Below, piece after piece: positions 22,692 through 31,377 of a stretch of 64,000 nucleotides of DNA. The stretch comes from Kitasatospora terrestris (GTDB lineage Bacteria > Actinomycetota > Actinomycetes > Streptomycetales > Streptomycetaceae), in the NCBI RefSeq assembly GCF_039542905.1, contig NZ_BAABIS010000001.1:5146001-5210000 (forward strand), written 5' to 3'. Numbering within the stretch: position 1 is the stretch's first letter; the number at the start of each line of letters is the position of its first letter. Position numbers and translations under genes: made by a program. Below the pieces are notes generated by a model, which did not search any database, was not told where the DNA came from, and was given only the letters and a program-made list of their open reading frames with translations.

Positions 22692-23480
22692 TCAGAGCAC
22701 CCGGGAGAGGAAGGCGCGGGTGCGCTCGTGCTGCGGATTGGTGAGCACCTCGCGCGGGTGACCGGATTCGACCACGACGCCGCCGTCCATGAAGACCAGC
22801 GCGTCGCCGACCTCGCGGGCGAAGCCCATCTCGTGGGTCACCACGATCATGGTCATTCCGTCCTGGGCGAGCTGGCGCATGACGTCCAGGACGTCGCCGA
22901 CGAGCTCCGGGTCGAGCGCCGAGGTGGGCTCGTCGAAGAGCATCAGCTTCGGCTCCATGGCCAGGGCGCGGGCGATCGCCACGCGCTGCTGCTGGCCGCC
23001 GGAGAGCTGAGAGGGGTAGTTCTTCGCCTTGTCGGCGAGGCCGACCCGCTCGAGCAGCTGCATGCCCCGCTCCTTGGCGGCGGCCTTGGCCTGGCCCTTC
23101 ACCTGGACCGGCGCCTCGATCACGTTCTCCAGCGCGGTCATGTGCGGGAAGAGGTTGAAGCGCTGGAACACCATGCCGATGTCACGGCGCTGCAGGGCGA
23201 CCTCCTTGTCCTTCAGCTCGTAGAGCTTGTCGCCCTTCTGCCGGTAGCCGACCAGCTCGCCGTCGACCCAGAGCCGGCCGGCGTTGATCTTCTCCAGGTG
23301 GTTGATGCAGCGCAGGAAGGTGGACTTGCCGGAGCCGGAGGGGCCGACCAGGCAGAACACCTCGCCCTTGCGGACCTCCAGGTCGATGCCCTTGAGCACC
23401 TCGACCAGGCCGTAGGACTTGCGCACGCCCTCGGCGCGGACCAGGACGTTCGACGGGGTGGACTTCTCGAAGTCGGTCAC
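22692..23480 (-). CDS. Polar amino acid ABC transporter ATP-binding protein
   Basis: A 262-residue ABC ATPase of the GlnQ/GluA type. Walker A is GPSGSGKST, the signature motif is QLSGGQQQRVAIARALA, Walker B is LMLFDEPTSALDPE, and the switch histidine is in VTHEMGFA. It would hydrolyse ATP to drive uptake of a glutamate- or glutamine-like amino acid with the permease just upstream. The GTG start overlaps the permease stop by 4 bases. A short insertion (GYRQKGDKLYELKD) after strand 3 is usual in this subfamily. Confidence 0.92.
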   Translation of the reverse strand: MTDFEKSTPSNVLVRAEGVRKSYGLVEVLKGIDLEVRKGEVFCLVGPSGSGKSTFLRCINHLEKINAGRLWVDGELVGYRQKGDKLYELKDKEVALQRRDIGMVFQRFNLFPHMTALENVIEAPVQVKGQAKAAAKERGMQLLERVGLADKAKNYPSQLSGGQQQRVAIARALAMEPKLMLFDEPTSALDPELVGDVLDVMRQLAQDGMTMIVVTHEMGFAREVGDALVFMDGGVVVESGHPREVLTNPQHERTRAFLSRVL

Positions 23481-24373
23481 TTGGCACGCCCCAGGGAGAA
23501 GAGGTTGGCCTTGATCTTCTGCAGCGGGGTCGGCGGCAGGTTCCGGGTGGAGCCCTTGGCGTAGTGCCGCTCCAGGTAGTACTGGCCGATGCTGAAGATC
23601 GTGGTGAGCACCAGGTACCAGAAGCAGGTGACGAAGAGCAGCTCCATCACCGCGAGGTTGCTGGTGTAGACGTCCTTGGCCTTGGTGACCAGCTCGGGGT
23701 AGGTCACCACGTACGCCAGCGAGGAGGTCTTCAGCATGTTGATGAACTCGTTGCCGGTCGGCGGGACGATGACCCGCATCGCCTGCGGCAGCACGATCCG
23801 CCACATGGTCTTGGTCCGGGAGATGCCGAGCGCGTGGGCGGCCTCGGTCTGGCCCTCGTCCACCGACTGGATGCCGGCCCGGACGATCTCCGCCATGTAG
23901 GCGCCCTCGTTGATGCCCAGGCCCAGGAAGGCCGCCATGAACGGGGTGATGATTTCGTTGGTGGAGGTGCCGAACATGGTCGGGAAGACCAGCGCCAGGT
24001 TCCACCAGATCAGCAGCTGGACCAGCACCGGGGTGCCGCGGAACAGCCAGATGTAGCCCCACGCCACGGTCGAGGTGACCGGGTTGTGGGAGAGCCGCAT
24101 GACGGCGGCGAGCACACCGAGGATCAGGCCAAGCGCCATCGAGGCGACGCTGATCAGCAGGGTGTTGCCGGCGCCCTTGATCATCTCGGGCTTGAACAGG
24201 TAGTCGCCGGTGATGGACCACTGGATCTTCGCGCCGGCGAAGGCGGCGATCAGGGCGGCCAGCAGGGCGACGACGGCGACCGCGGCCACCCAGCGGCCGT
24301 AGTGCCGCACCGGGATCGCCTTGATCACGTGCTCGGCGGGCACCTGGTCCGGGCCGGTCGGGGGAGTAGTCAT
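23477..24373 (-). CDS. Polar amino acid ABC transporter permease
   Basis: A 298-residue inner-membrane permease of the HisM/GlnP family. One N-terminal helix (about residues 29-50) is followed by five more in the conserved domain, with the WLFRGTPVLVQLLIW motif and the EAA loop EAAHALGISRTKTMWRIVLPQAMR (about 190-213). A single permease suggests a homodimer. It is coupled by overlap to the ATPase gene downstream and separated from the binding-protein gene upstream by 86 bases containing a strong hairpin. The ATG at 24373 is preceded by GGGATG-rich sequence with modest ribosome-site character. Confidence 0.9.
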   Translation of the reverse strand: MTTPPTGPDQVPAEHVIKAIPVRHYGRWVAAVAVVALLAALIAAFAGAKIQWSITGDYLFKPEMIKGAGNTLLISVASMALGLILGVLAAVMRLSHNPVTSTVAWGYIWLFRGTPVLVQLLIWWNLALVFPTMFGTSTNEIITPFMAAFLGLGINEGAYMAEIVRAGIQSVDEGQTEAAHALGISRTKTMWRIVLPQAMRVIVPPTGNEFINMLKTSSLAYVVTYPELVTKAKDVYTSNLAVMELLFVTCFWYLVLTTIFSIGQYYLERHYAKGSTRNLPPTPLQKIKANLFSLGRAK

Positions 24374-24411
24374 GGGGATGAGGCCTCTCGGGCGGGCGGA
24401 GGGGGAGACGG

Positions 24412-24448
24412 GGTCGGGCCCGCGGTCACTCGAACCGCGGGCCCGACC
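24412..24448 (-). terminator. Perfect 15-bp hairpin between binding-protein and permease genes
   Basis: Arms 24412-24426 and 24434-24448 are exact reverse complements with a 7-base loop, directly after the binding-protein stop. Inside an operon, it probably gives partial termination, or protects the mRNA 3' end, so that binding protein exceeds permease. Confidence 0.75.
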
Positions 24449-24459
24449 GGGGCGGTGGC

Positions 24460-25359
24460 TCAGGAGCCGCCGTTGACCGTCGCCTCGGTCACCGCGCCGA
24501 GCTTGACGTTCCACTTGTCGAGGATCTTGGCGTACTCGCCGTTGGCGATCAGGGCGTCCACGCCGGCCTTGACCGCGTCGCGCAGCTGCGCGTTCTCCTT
24601 GGAGACGCCGATGCCGTACAGACCCGGGTCGATCTGCTCGCCGACGACCTCGAAGTCCTTGCCGCCGCCCGAGGTCTGCGCGTTGTACGCGGCGACCGGG
24701 TAGTCGTTGAGGTCGGCCACCGCGGCGCCGGCCTTCAGCTTCAGCAGGGCCTCGCCGTCGTGCTCGTAGCCCTGGATGGTGATCTCACCCTTGCCGGCGG
24801 CCTTGCACTTCTCGGACTGGGCCTTGGCGGTGTCCTCGTTGACCGTGGCCTTCTGCAGGGCGACGGTCTGGCCGCACAGGTCCTCCAGGGACTTGATGCC
24901 CTTCGGGTTGCCCTTCTGAACCAGGATCGAGGTGCCGGCCTTGAAGTAGTCGACGAAGTCGACGCCCTTGCCCTGGCGCTCCTTGTTGTCGGTCATCGCC
25001 GACATGATCAGGTCGATCCGCTTGGTGGAGAGCGAGGTGATCAGGGTGTCGAAGCCGGCGTCCTGGATCTGGAACTTCACGCCGAGCTGCTTGCCCAGGG
25101 CCTCGGCCAGGTCCGGGTCGATGCCGGTGATCTTCTCGCCCTGCTTGAACTCCACCGGCGCGTAGGCGACCTCGGAGCCGACCTTGACGACGCCGGCCTT
25201 CTGGATGTCGGCGGGGAGCTTGCTGTAGAGCGGCGCCGACGAGCCGGAGGCGGTGCTCGTCTTGTCGCCGTCGCTGCCACAGGCGGTGAGGAGCAGAGTG
25301 CCGGCGGCCAGGGCGGCACCAGCCGCGAGGAAACGGGTGCGCTGGGTACGAGCGGTCAT
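24460..25359 (-). CDS. Amino acid-binding lipoprotein, first of two (SBP family 3)
   Basis: A 299-residue extracellular solute-binding lipoprotein with lipobox LLLTACG (cysteine about residue 27). The family 3 fold shows in VVKVGSEVAYAPVEF, GIDPDLAEALGKQLGVKF and DLIMSAMTDNKERQ. The ending KILDKWNV is typical of glutamate/glutamine/polar amino acid receptors. It delivers substrate to the permease/ATPase pair immediately downstream. A paralogue is encoded just upstream in the same direction. Confidence 0.9.
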   Translation of the reverse strand: MTARTQRTRFLAAGAALAAGTLLLTACGSDGDKTSTASGSSAPLYSKLPADIQKAGVVKVGSEVAYAPVEFKQGEKITGIDPDLAEALGKQLGVKFQIQDAGFDTLITSLSTKRIDLIMSAMTDNKERQGKGVDFVDYFKAGTSILVQKGNPKGIKSLEDLCGQTVALQKATVNEDTAKAQSEKCKAAGKGEITIQGYEHDGEALLKLKAGAAVADLNDYPVAAYNAQTSGGGKDFEVVGEQIDPGLYGIGVSKENAQLRDAVKAGVDALIANGEYAKILDKWNVKLGAVTEATVNGGS

Positions 25360-25594
25360 GAGGGGGATCTCCTCCTGTTGGGAGAGTCGGGCGGAGCGCG
25401 CCGCCGGGGGAAGCGAGCACCACCCTCCGCCGAGGTGGGCTTTTGCGATCCGAGTTGTGGGAATCCTGCCACTCGGCACCGGTGGACGGACCCTTATTCA
25501 GATCAAAATCGGATAACAAGGGGCCAGGATGTCCGCTATTCGGACGAATGCCGCGCCCCTGTCACCCTGCGTATAAGTATGCAGACCCGGCGGG

Positions 25595-26515
25595 TCAGAA
25601 ACCGCCGTTGACCACGGCGTTCTGTGCCGCGCCCGCGCCCACGCCCCACTTGTTGAGGATCTTCTCGTACTCGCCGTTGCGGATGATCCGGTCCAGGGCC
25701 TTGGTGAGCGCGTCGCGCAGCTCGGAGTTCTCCTTGGTCAGCGCGATGCCGTACGGCGCCGCCTGGAGCTGCGCGCCGGCGACCTGGAACTGGGCGCCGT
25801 TCTGGCCCTGCTGGGCGACGTACGCGGCGACCGGGAAGTCGCTGAGGTCGGCGACGGCCTTGTTCGAGCCGACCAGGGCCAGCGCCTCGGCGTCACTGTC
25901 GGTGAGCTTCACGGTCATCGGCTTGCGGTTCTTCTCGCAGGCCCCGGTCTGCCGCTGGATGATCGCCGCCTGGGTGGTGCCGCGCTGCAGCGCGATGGTG
26001 CGGCCGCACAGGTCGTCGAGCGAGCCGATGTTCTGCGGGTTGCCCTTGGACACCACGATCGACGTGCCGGCGATGAAGTAGTCCACGAAGTCCACGCCCG
26101 GGGTGACCTGCTTGCCGGTCTCGTCGGTGCCCTCGCGGCGCTGCCGGTTGTCGGTCATCGCCGACATCACGACGTCGTAGTTCTTGGCGTGCAGCCCGGG
26201 GAGCAGCTTGTCGAACGGGGTGTCGACGAATTCCACCCGGACTCCCAGCACCTCGCCCAGCGCGTTGGCGATGTCCGGGTCGAGGCCGTCCGGCTTGTTG
26301 CCCTGGCTCTTGAACTCGACCGGCGCGTAGTTCAGGTCCACGCCGATCTTGATCGCGCCGGCGGACTTCACCGCGGCCGGCAGCCGGTCGTGGAGCTTCT
26401 CCTCGTTCGGCTCCTTCGGTGCGGGAGAGGCGCAGGCGGTGAGGAGGACGGACCCGGCGACGGCGGTGGCGCCGACCCGGCCGGCGGTGCGTATGGCGTT
26501 GTGCAGGACGTACAT
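25595..26515 (-). CDS. Amino acid-binding lipoprotein, second copy (SBP family 3)
   Basis: A 306-residue paralogue of the neighbouring binding protein with lipobox VLLTACA (cysteine about residue 27). Shared motifs are IKIGVDLNYAPVEF, GLDPDIANALGEVLGVRVEF and DVVMSAMTDNRQRRE, and it also ends in KILNKWGV and VVNGGF. An insertion (EGTDETGKQVTPG) before VDFVDYFIAG distinguishes it. The 235-base gap to the first copy suggests a separate promoter. It may widen the substrate range of the same permease. The ATG at 26515 has AGGAGC-like sequence upstream. Confidence 0.88.
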   Translation of the reverse strand: MYVLHNAIRTAGRVGATAVAGSVLLTACASPAPKEPNEEKLHDRLPAAVKSAGAIKIGVDLNYAPVEFKSQGNKPDGLDPDIANALGEVLGVRVEFVDTPFDKLLPGLHAKNYDVVMSAMTDNRQRREGTDETGKQVTPGVDFVDYFIAGTSIVVSKGNPQNIGSLDDLCGRTIALQRGTTQAAIIQRQTGACEKNRKPMTVKLTDSDAEALALVGSNKAVADLSDFPVAAYVAQQGQNGAQFQVAGAQLQAAPYGIALTKENSELRDALTKALDRIIRNGEYEKILNKWGVGAGAAQNAVVNGGF

Positions 26516-27123
26516 GACGTGCGGTGCTCCTGTGGGAGAGGTGGTGCTGTTACCCGCCGGTACGCGCCGATCGGCGCGGGCTGTCCACGTCCGCGCGAGT
26601 ACGCGGAGCGCCGGATTCCGGTCGTCGAACACGGGATCCTGCCATCCCGGCCTGCTGGGTCGGGCATCGGGTGTGTCAGAATCTGGTATCGGGTGACCCC
26701 CGAAGCATGAACACAGGCCGACGGTCCGCGACAGGACCGGGGTGCGCAGGACTGGAAGCCGGGTACGCCGGCTCTGGATCCGAGGCACCGCCTCCCCTCC
26801 GGGTCTGCGTTCACTCCTGCGGGTGTGCACGCCGGACGGCTGTTGCCGCTGGCGGGCGGACGCTTCCGACGTCCGTCCGTCGTCAAGTGGTCGATTCGCC
26901 GTGAACGGTGTGCGAAATGGACGTAACGGCACAAGGTGCGGTGCCGTGGTCCGACCTAGGCTCGAGCGGAGTCCGTCACATTGCCGACTCCGGCCGGCCG
27001 GGCCTGGGTACAGCCGGCAGTAACACAGCGCAGAACACCCATAAAACCCTCAACCGAGGGCGCCGCCCGACGGCTGCCGTCGGGTTCGTTGCGCTCTCGC
27101 TGAACACTGACGAAGAGGTCATC
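26516..27123. other. Long divergent intergenic region before malic enzyme
   Basis: This 608-base region between the second binding protein and the malic enzyme gene has no frame with convincing codon bias. It must hold both divergent promoters. A CCCGACGG-CTG-CCGTCGGG hairpin (27066-27084) lies 40 bases before the malic enzyme start, so the plus-strand leader may be structured. I recognise no riboswitch class. Confidence 0.5.
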
Positions 27124-28323
27124 GTGGCAGCGGAGATCATCCACCCCAACACCCAGGACACGACCGAGGACCCGGTCGACGCCGTTTTCGCGCTCCACCG
27201 CGGCGGCAAGATGGAGGTCCGTGCCACCGTGCCGGTGCGCGACGCGGACGACCTGTCCCTCGCCTACACCCCGGGCGTCGCCCGGGTCTGCACCGCCATC
27301 GCCGAGCAGCCCGAGCTGGTCAACGACTACACCTGGAAGTCCAACACCGTCGCCGTGGTCACCGACGGCACCGCGGTGCTGGGCCTGGGCGACATCGGCC
27401 CCGAGGCCTCGCTGCCCGTGATGGAGGGCAAGGCGATCCTCTTCAAGCAGTTCGGTGGCGTGGACGCCGTCCCGATCGCGCTGGCCTGCACCGGCGTCGA
27501 CGAGATCGTCGAGACCGTGGTGCGGCTCGCCCCGTCCTTCGGCGGCGTCAACCTGGAGGACATCTCGGCCCCGCGCTGCTTCGAGATCGAGCGCCGGCTC
27601 CAGGACGCCCTGGACATCCCGATCTTCCACGACGACCAGCACGGCACCGCGATCGTCACCACCGCCGCGCTGTGGAACGCCGCCAAGGTCACCGGCCGCG
27701 AGATCTCCTCGCTGCGCGCCGTGATCTCCGGCGCCGGCGCCGCGGGCATCGCCATCGCCAAGATGCTGGTCGCCGCCGGCATCGGCGACGTCGCGGTCTG
27801 CGACCGCAAGGGCGTGGTGCACGAGGGCCGCGGCGACCTGACGGACGTCAAGGCCGAGATCGCCGCGCTGACCAACCGCACCGGCGTCGAGGGCTCGCTG
27901 GCCGACGCGCTGAACGGCGCGGACGTCTTCATCGGCGTCTCCGGCGGCACCGTCCCCGAGGACGTCGTGGCGACCATGGCCGAGGGCTGCTTCGTCTTCG
28001 CGATGGCCAACCCGACCCCGGAGATCCACCCCGAGGTCGCCCACAAGTACGCGGCCGTCGTGGCCACCGGTCGCTCGGACTTCCCGAACCAGATCAACAA
28101 CGTGCTCGCCTTCCCCGGCATCTTCGCGGGCGCGCTGTCGGTCCGGGCCACCCGGATCACCGAGGGCATGAAGCTGGCCGCCGCCAAGGCGCTGGCCGGT
28201 GTCGTCGCCGACGAGCTGACCCCGCAGAAGGTCATCCCGTCCCCCTTCGACGAGCGGGTCGCCCCGGCCGTCACCAAGGCCGTCGCCGAGGCCGCCCGCG
28301 CCGAGGGCGTCGCCCGCCGGTAA
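27124..28323 (+). CDS. NAD(P)-dependent malic enzyme
   Basis: A 399-residue malate oxidoreductase (decarboxylating) of the short bacterial type. It turns malate into pyruvate with reduction of NAD(P). The N-terminal domain has LSLAYTPGVARVC, with the catalytic tyrosine, and WKSNTVAVVTDGTAVLGLGDIGP. The metal-binding segment is EDISAPRCFEIERRL with FHDDQHGTAIV, and the nucleotide-binding loop is VISGAGAAGIAIAKML. The sequence ends before the phosphotransacetylase domain found in longer homologues. The GTG at 27124 is chosen because similarity begins at AAEIIHP. An AGAGG lies upstream, although the frame is open for 72 further codons. Confidence 0.92.
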   Translation: MAAEIIHPNTQDTTEDPVDAVFALHRGGKMEVRATVPVRDADDLSLAYTPGVARVCTAIAEQPELVNDYTWKSNTVAVVTDGTAVLGLGDIGPEASLPVMEGKAILFKQFGGVDAVPIALACTGVDEIVETVVRLAPSFGGVNLEDISAPRCFEIERRLQDALDIPIFHDDQHGTAIVTTAALWNAAKVTGREISSLRAVISGAGAAGIAIAKMLVAAGIGDVAVCDRKGVVHEGRGDLTDVKAEIAALTNRTGVEGSLADALNGADVFIGVSGGTVPEDVVATMAEGCFVFAMANPTPEIHPEVAHKYAAVVATGRSDFPNQINNVLAFPGIFAGALSVRATRITEGMKLAAAKALAGVVADELTPQKVIPSPFDERVAPAVTKAVAEAARAEGVARR

Positions 28324-28417
28324 CGCGATAGCACGGTTCCGGGGCCCGGGACACGCGGTGAGACTCACACACCCGCGTGGTACCGGGCCCCGCCCGTTCC
28401 CGGCTATCGTCCGGGAC

Positions 28418-29380
28418 ATGTTCGCTGCCTACGCCGCACGTATCGACGCCGACGACCCGCTGAGCGGACTGGAGTTGGGCGAGCTGCCCGAGCCCCAGGC
28501 ACGCCCCGGGTGGAGCGTGGTGACCGTCAAGGCCGCCACCCTCAACCACCACGACCTGTGGTCGCTGCGCGGCGTGGGCCTGCCCGCCGAGCGGCTGCCG
28601 ATGATCCTCGGCTGCGACGCCGCCGGCGTCGACGAGCACGGCAACGAGGTGGTCATCCACTCGGTGATCGGCCAGAGCGGCCACGGCGTCGGCCCGGCCG
28701 AACCGCGCTCCATCCTGACCGAGCGCTACCAGGGCACCTTCGCCGAGCGCGTCGCCGTCCCGACCTGGAACCTGCTGCCGAAGCCGGCCGAGCTCTCCTT
28801 CGCGGAGGCCGCGTGCCTGCCCACCGCCTGGCTGACGGCGTACCGGATGCTGTTCACCAACGCCGGGGTGAAGCCCGGCGACACCGTGCTCGTGCAGGGC
28901 GCGGGCGGCGGCGTGTCCACCGCGCTGGTGGTGCTCGGCAAGGCCGCCGGCCTGCGGGTCTGGGTGACCGGCCGGGACGAGGCGAAGCGGGCCCGGGCCG
29001 TGGAGCTCGGCGCGGACGCCGCGTTCGAGTCCGGCGCCCGGCTGCCCGAGCGGGTGGACGCCGTGATGGAGACCGTCGGCGCCGCCACCTGGTCCCACTC
29101 CGTCAAGGCGCTCAAGCCGGGGGGCACGATCGTGATCTCCGGCGCCACCAGCGGCCCGAGCCCGAAGGCCGCCGAGCTGAACCGGATCTTCTTCCTGGAG
29201 CTCAAGGTGGTCGGCTCCACCATGGGCACCAAGGAGGAGCTGGCCGGCCTGCTGGCGCTCTGCGCCAACACCGGCGTCCGCCCGGTGATCGACTCCGTCC
29301 AGCCGCTCGGCGCGGCCCGCGACGCCTTCGCCCGCCTCGCCAAGGGCGACGTCTTCGGCAAGCTCGTCCTGACGCCCTGA
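28418..29380 (+). CDS. Zinc-type/quinone oxidoreductase-like MDR dehydrogenase
   Basis: A 320-residue medium-chain dehydrogenase/reductase. The GroES-like half contains LNHHDLWSLRGVG and LGCDAAGVD. The Rossmann half contains VLVQGAGGGVSTALVVLGKAAG (about residues 153-174), which binds NADPH. The structural-zinc cysteine cluster of alcohol dehydrogenases is missing, so it belongs to the quinone oxidoreductase side of the family. The substrate is unknown. TATCGT (28405-28410) lies 7 bases before the ATG at 28418 and there is no ribosome site, which indicates a leaderless transcript. Confidence 0.87.
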   Translation: MFAAYAARIDADDPLSGLELGELPEPQARPGWSVVTVKAATLNHHDLWSLRGVGLPAERLPMILGCDAAGVDEHGNEVVIHSVIGQSGHGVGPAEPRSILTERYQGTFAERVAVPTWNLLPKPAELSFAEAACLPTAWLTAYRMLFTNAGVKPGDTVLVQGAGGGVSTALVVLGKAAGLRVWVTGRDEAKRARAVELGADAAFESGARLPERVDAVMETVGAATWSHSVKALKPGGTIVISGATSGPSPKAAELNRIFFLELKVVGSTMGTKEELAGLLALCANTGVRPVIDSVQPLGAARDAFARLAKGDVFGKLVLTP

Positions 29381-29385
29381 CCGGC

Positions 29386-29432
29386 ACCGCGGCCTGGGCC
29401 GCCCGCAGCGAGCGGGCGGCCCAGGCCGCGGT
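29386..29432. terminator. Perfect 21-bp bidirectional terminator
   Basis: Arms 29386-29406 and 29412-29432 are exact reverse complements with the 5-base loop AGCGA. It sits between convergent genes (oxidoreductase and PadR regulator) and can stop both. Confidence 0.93.
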
Positions 29433-29442
29433 CGCCGACCGG

Positions 29443-30444
29443 TCAGGAGCCGAAGTCGAGCTTCTCCACCGCCGCGGCGAGCACGGCCTGGGCGCGGGAC
29501 AGCCGGGCGGCGGTGACGCCGTCGTCGCGGGCGGCGTCGCGGACGCGGTCGCGGAAGCGGTCGAGCAGGCGCTCCAGCTCGCGGGCCGGGTCGCCGGCGG
29601 GGTCGGTGCGGGCCCAGTCGGGGAGCTCGGCCGGGGCCTGGTCGTCGAGGTCGATCCGGACCGACTTCAGCTGCTCCTCGGCGGTGGGGTGGCCCCACTT
29701 CGCGGCGTCGGCGAGCGAGCCGAGGCCGCGGGTGAGCTCGGCCAGGCCCTCGCTGAGGCCGGTGGACCAGTCGCCGCGGGAGGCGTGCTCGCGGATCTGC
29801 TCCTCGATCCGCTTCTTCAGCCGCAGGGCCTCCTGCTGGGCGGCCGACCGCGCGGCCTTGGACTGCTCGCGCAGCCGCTTGGCCTCGGCCTCGGCGGCGC
29901 GGGCCTGCTCCTTGGCGGCCCGCTCCTGCTCCTTGGCGCGCTTGGCCTGCTCCTTCGCCTGCGCCTTGAACTGGGCGAACTCGTCCTTGGCGCGCTGCCA
30001 GGACTCCTTGTCGCCCCACGGCCCGGCCCACGGGTCGCCGGCCCGGCGGCCGGACCGGGGAGCCTGCTCGGCGTCCTGCCAGAGCTGGGCACGCAGGTCC
30101 TTGGCGCTGTCCCGGACGTCCTCGCGGATCGCCCCGGCGAGCTCGGCGACCGAGTCGCGGATCTCCTGCTCCAGCTCGGCGAGCTCGCCCTGCCGGGAGG
30201 CCAGCTCGGCGCGGCCCGCGTCGGTCAGCCGGTACACCTTGCGGCCGCCCTCGGTGGAGTGCGCGACCAGCCCCTCGGCCTCCAGCTTGGCCAGCCGGGG
30301 GTAGACGGTGCCGGCCGAGGGCGCGTACAGGCCCTGGAAGCGCTCCTCCAGCAGACGGATCACCTCGTAGCCGTGCCGGGGGCTCTCGTCGAGCAGCTTC
30401 AGCAGGTACAGGCGCAGCCGGCCGTGGCCGAAGACGGGGGTCAT
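29443..30444 (-). CDS. PadR family regulator with long coiled-coil extension
   Basis: A 333-residue protein. The N-terminal PadR winged helix (about residues 5-90: LRLYLLKLLDESPRHGYEVIRLLEE and YAPSAGTVYPRLAKLEAEGLV) is followed by a very long, charged, coiled-coil-prone region (about 95-235) rich in KEQAKRAKEQERAAKEQARA-type repeats. A C-terminal helical part follows. Classical PadR proteins are about 110-180 residues, so the extension is unusual but recurs in actinobacteria beside DUF4097 genes. It begins one base after the DUF4097 stop and so shares its transcript. It probably represses the operon through the palindromes at 31378-31419. Confidence 0.85.
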   Translation of the reverse strand: MTPVFGHGRLRLYLLKLLDESPRHGYEVIRLLEERFQGLYAPSAGTVYPRLAKLEAEGLVAHSTEGGRKVYRLTDAGRAELASRQGELAELEQEIRDSVAELAGAIREDVRDSAKDLRAQLWQDAEQAPRSGRRAGDPWAGPWGDKESWQRAKDEFAQFKAQAKEQAKRAKEQERAAKEQARAAEAEAKRLREQSKAARSAAQQEALRLKKRIEEQIREHASRGDWSTGLSEGLAELTRGLGSLADAAKWGHPTAEEQLKSVRIDLDDQAPAELPDWARTDPAGDPARELERLLDRFRDRVRDAARDDGVTAARLSRAQAVLAAAVEKLDFGS

Positions 30445-30445
30445 G

Positions 30446-31357
30446 TCACAGCTCCTTGCTGAGGTCGGTCTTGCCGAGGTCGGCCGGGGCGGGGAGCTCC
30501 TTCGGCGCGGCGGCGCCGTCCTCGTCGGTGTCGGGGCGGCGCTGAATGGTCACCGGGCCGGTCACGGTGGTGGCCTGGAGGCGGCCGGCGCCGCTGCCGA
30601 GCTGGCCGCTGAGCCGCTTGGCGCCCCAGCTGGAGACCAGGGTGAGCTCCTCGAAGGCACTGGAGAGCTGGCCGGTGGTGGTGCCGGCCTCGACCTTGGC
30701 GTCGGCGAGCGAGGGCAGCCGGATGCCGACGGCGCCGGAGACGGTGCCCACCGAGATGTCGGTGGGGGTGGTCGCCTCCACGTCGAGGGTGATGCGGCCG
30801 CTGACCGACTTGGCCTGGATCTTCTCGGCGAGGCCGGCGACCAGGGTGAGCGCGCCGGAGACGGTGTTGACCCGCAGCTCGCCGGCCAGGTCCTCGGCGT
30901 CGACGTCGCCGGAGACGGTGTTGACGTGGGTCGGGCCGGAGAGGCCGACCAGCGTGGTGCCGCCGCTGGCGCCCTGCACCGAGACCTCGCCGGTGATGCC
31001 GGAGACGGTCGTGTCGGCGGAGATCGTGCCGATCTTCACGGTGGCGTCGGCCGGGACGGCCAGCGAGACCACGGCCTTGCGGCGGCGGCGCAGCGTGCCG
31101 AAGAACTGCTTGGCGGACTGCACGGACTTCACCGCGTCGCCGAACTCGCCCCAGCTGAGGTCCTTGTAGGTGACGGTGAGCACGCCGTCCTCCAGGGTGA
31201 CCTGGAGCGGCTCGCCCTTGAGCTCGCTGACCTCCAGCCGGGCCGGGCCGTCGGTGGGCACCACGTTGACGGCGCCCTCGATGATCCGTACGTGCAGGGT
31301 GGAGACCGGCTCCTCGGAGCTGATCTTCGTCGTCTCGTCGACCGTCCACTGGGTCAT
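30446..31357 (-). CDS. DUF4097 beta-repeat protein
   Basis: A 303-residue protein without signal peptide or membrane segment. It is built of repeated short beta-strands such as VNTVSGDVDAEDLAGELRV and VSVQGASGGTTLVGLSGP, the pattern of DUF4097 (a right-handed beta-solenoid-like family once called adhesin domains). The repeated ..VSG-.-.. turns are spaced by about 18-20 residues. Function is unknown. Its co-transcription with a PadR regulator is widespread and suggests an envelope-stress or signalling role, which is inference. The ATG at 31357 follows a promoter region with two palindromes. Confidence 0.82.
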   Translation of the reverse strand: MTQWTVDETTKISSEEPVSTLHVRIIEGAVNVVPTDGPARLEVSELKGEPLQVTLEDGVLTVTYKDLSWGEFGDAVKSVQSAKQFFGTLRRRRKAVVSLAVPADATVKIGTISADTTVSGITGEVSVQGASGGTTLVGLSGPTHVNTVSGDVDAEDLAGELRVNTVSGALTLVAGLAEKIQAKSVSGRITLDVEATTPTDISVGTVSGAVGIRLPSLADAKVEAGTTTGQLSSAFEELTLVSSWGAKRLSGQLGSGAGRLQATTVTGPVTIQRRPDTDEDGAAAPKELPAPADLGKTDLSKEL

Positions 31358-31377
31358 GGCTGTCCCGTCCTCCCGTT

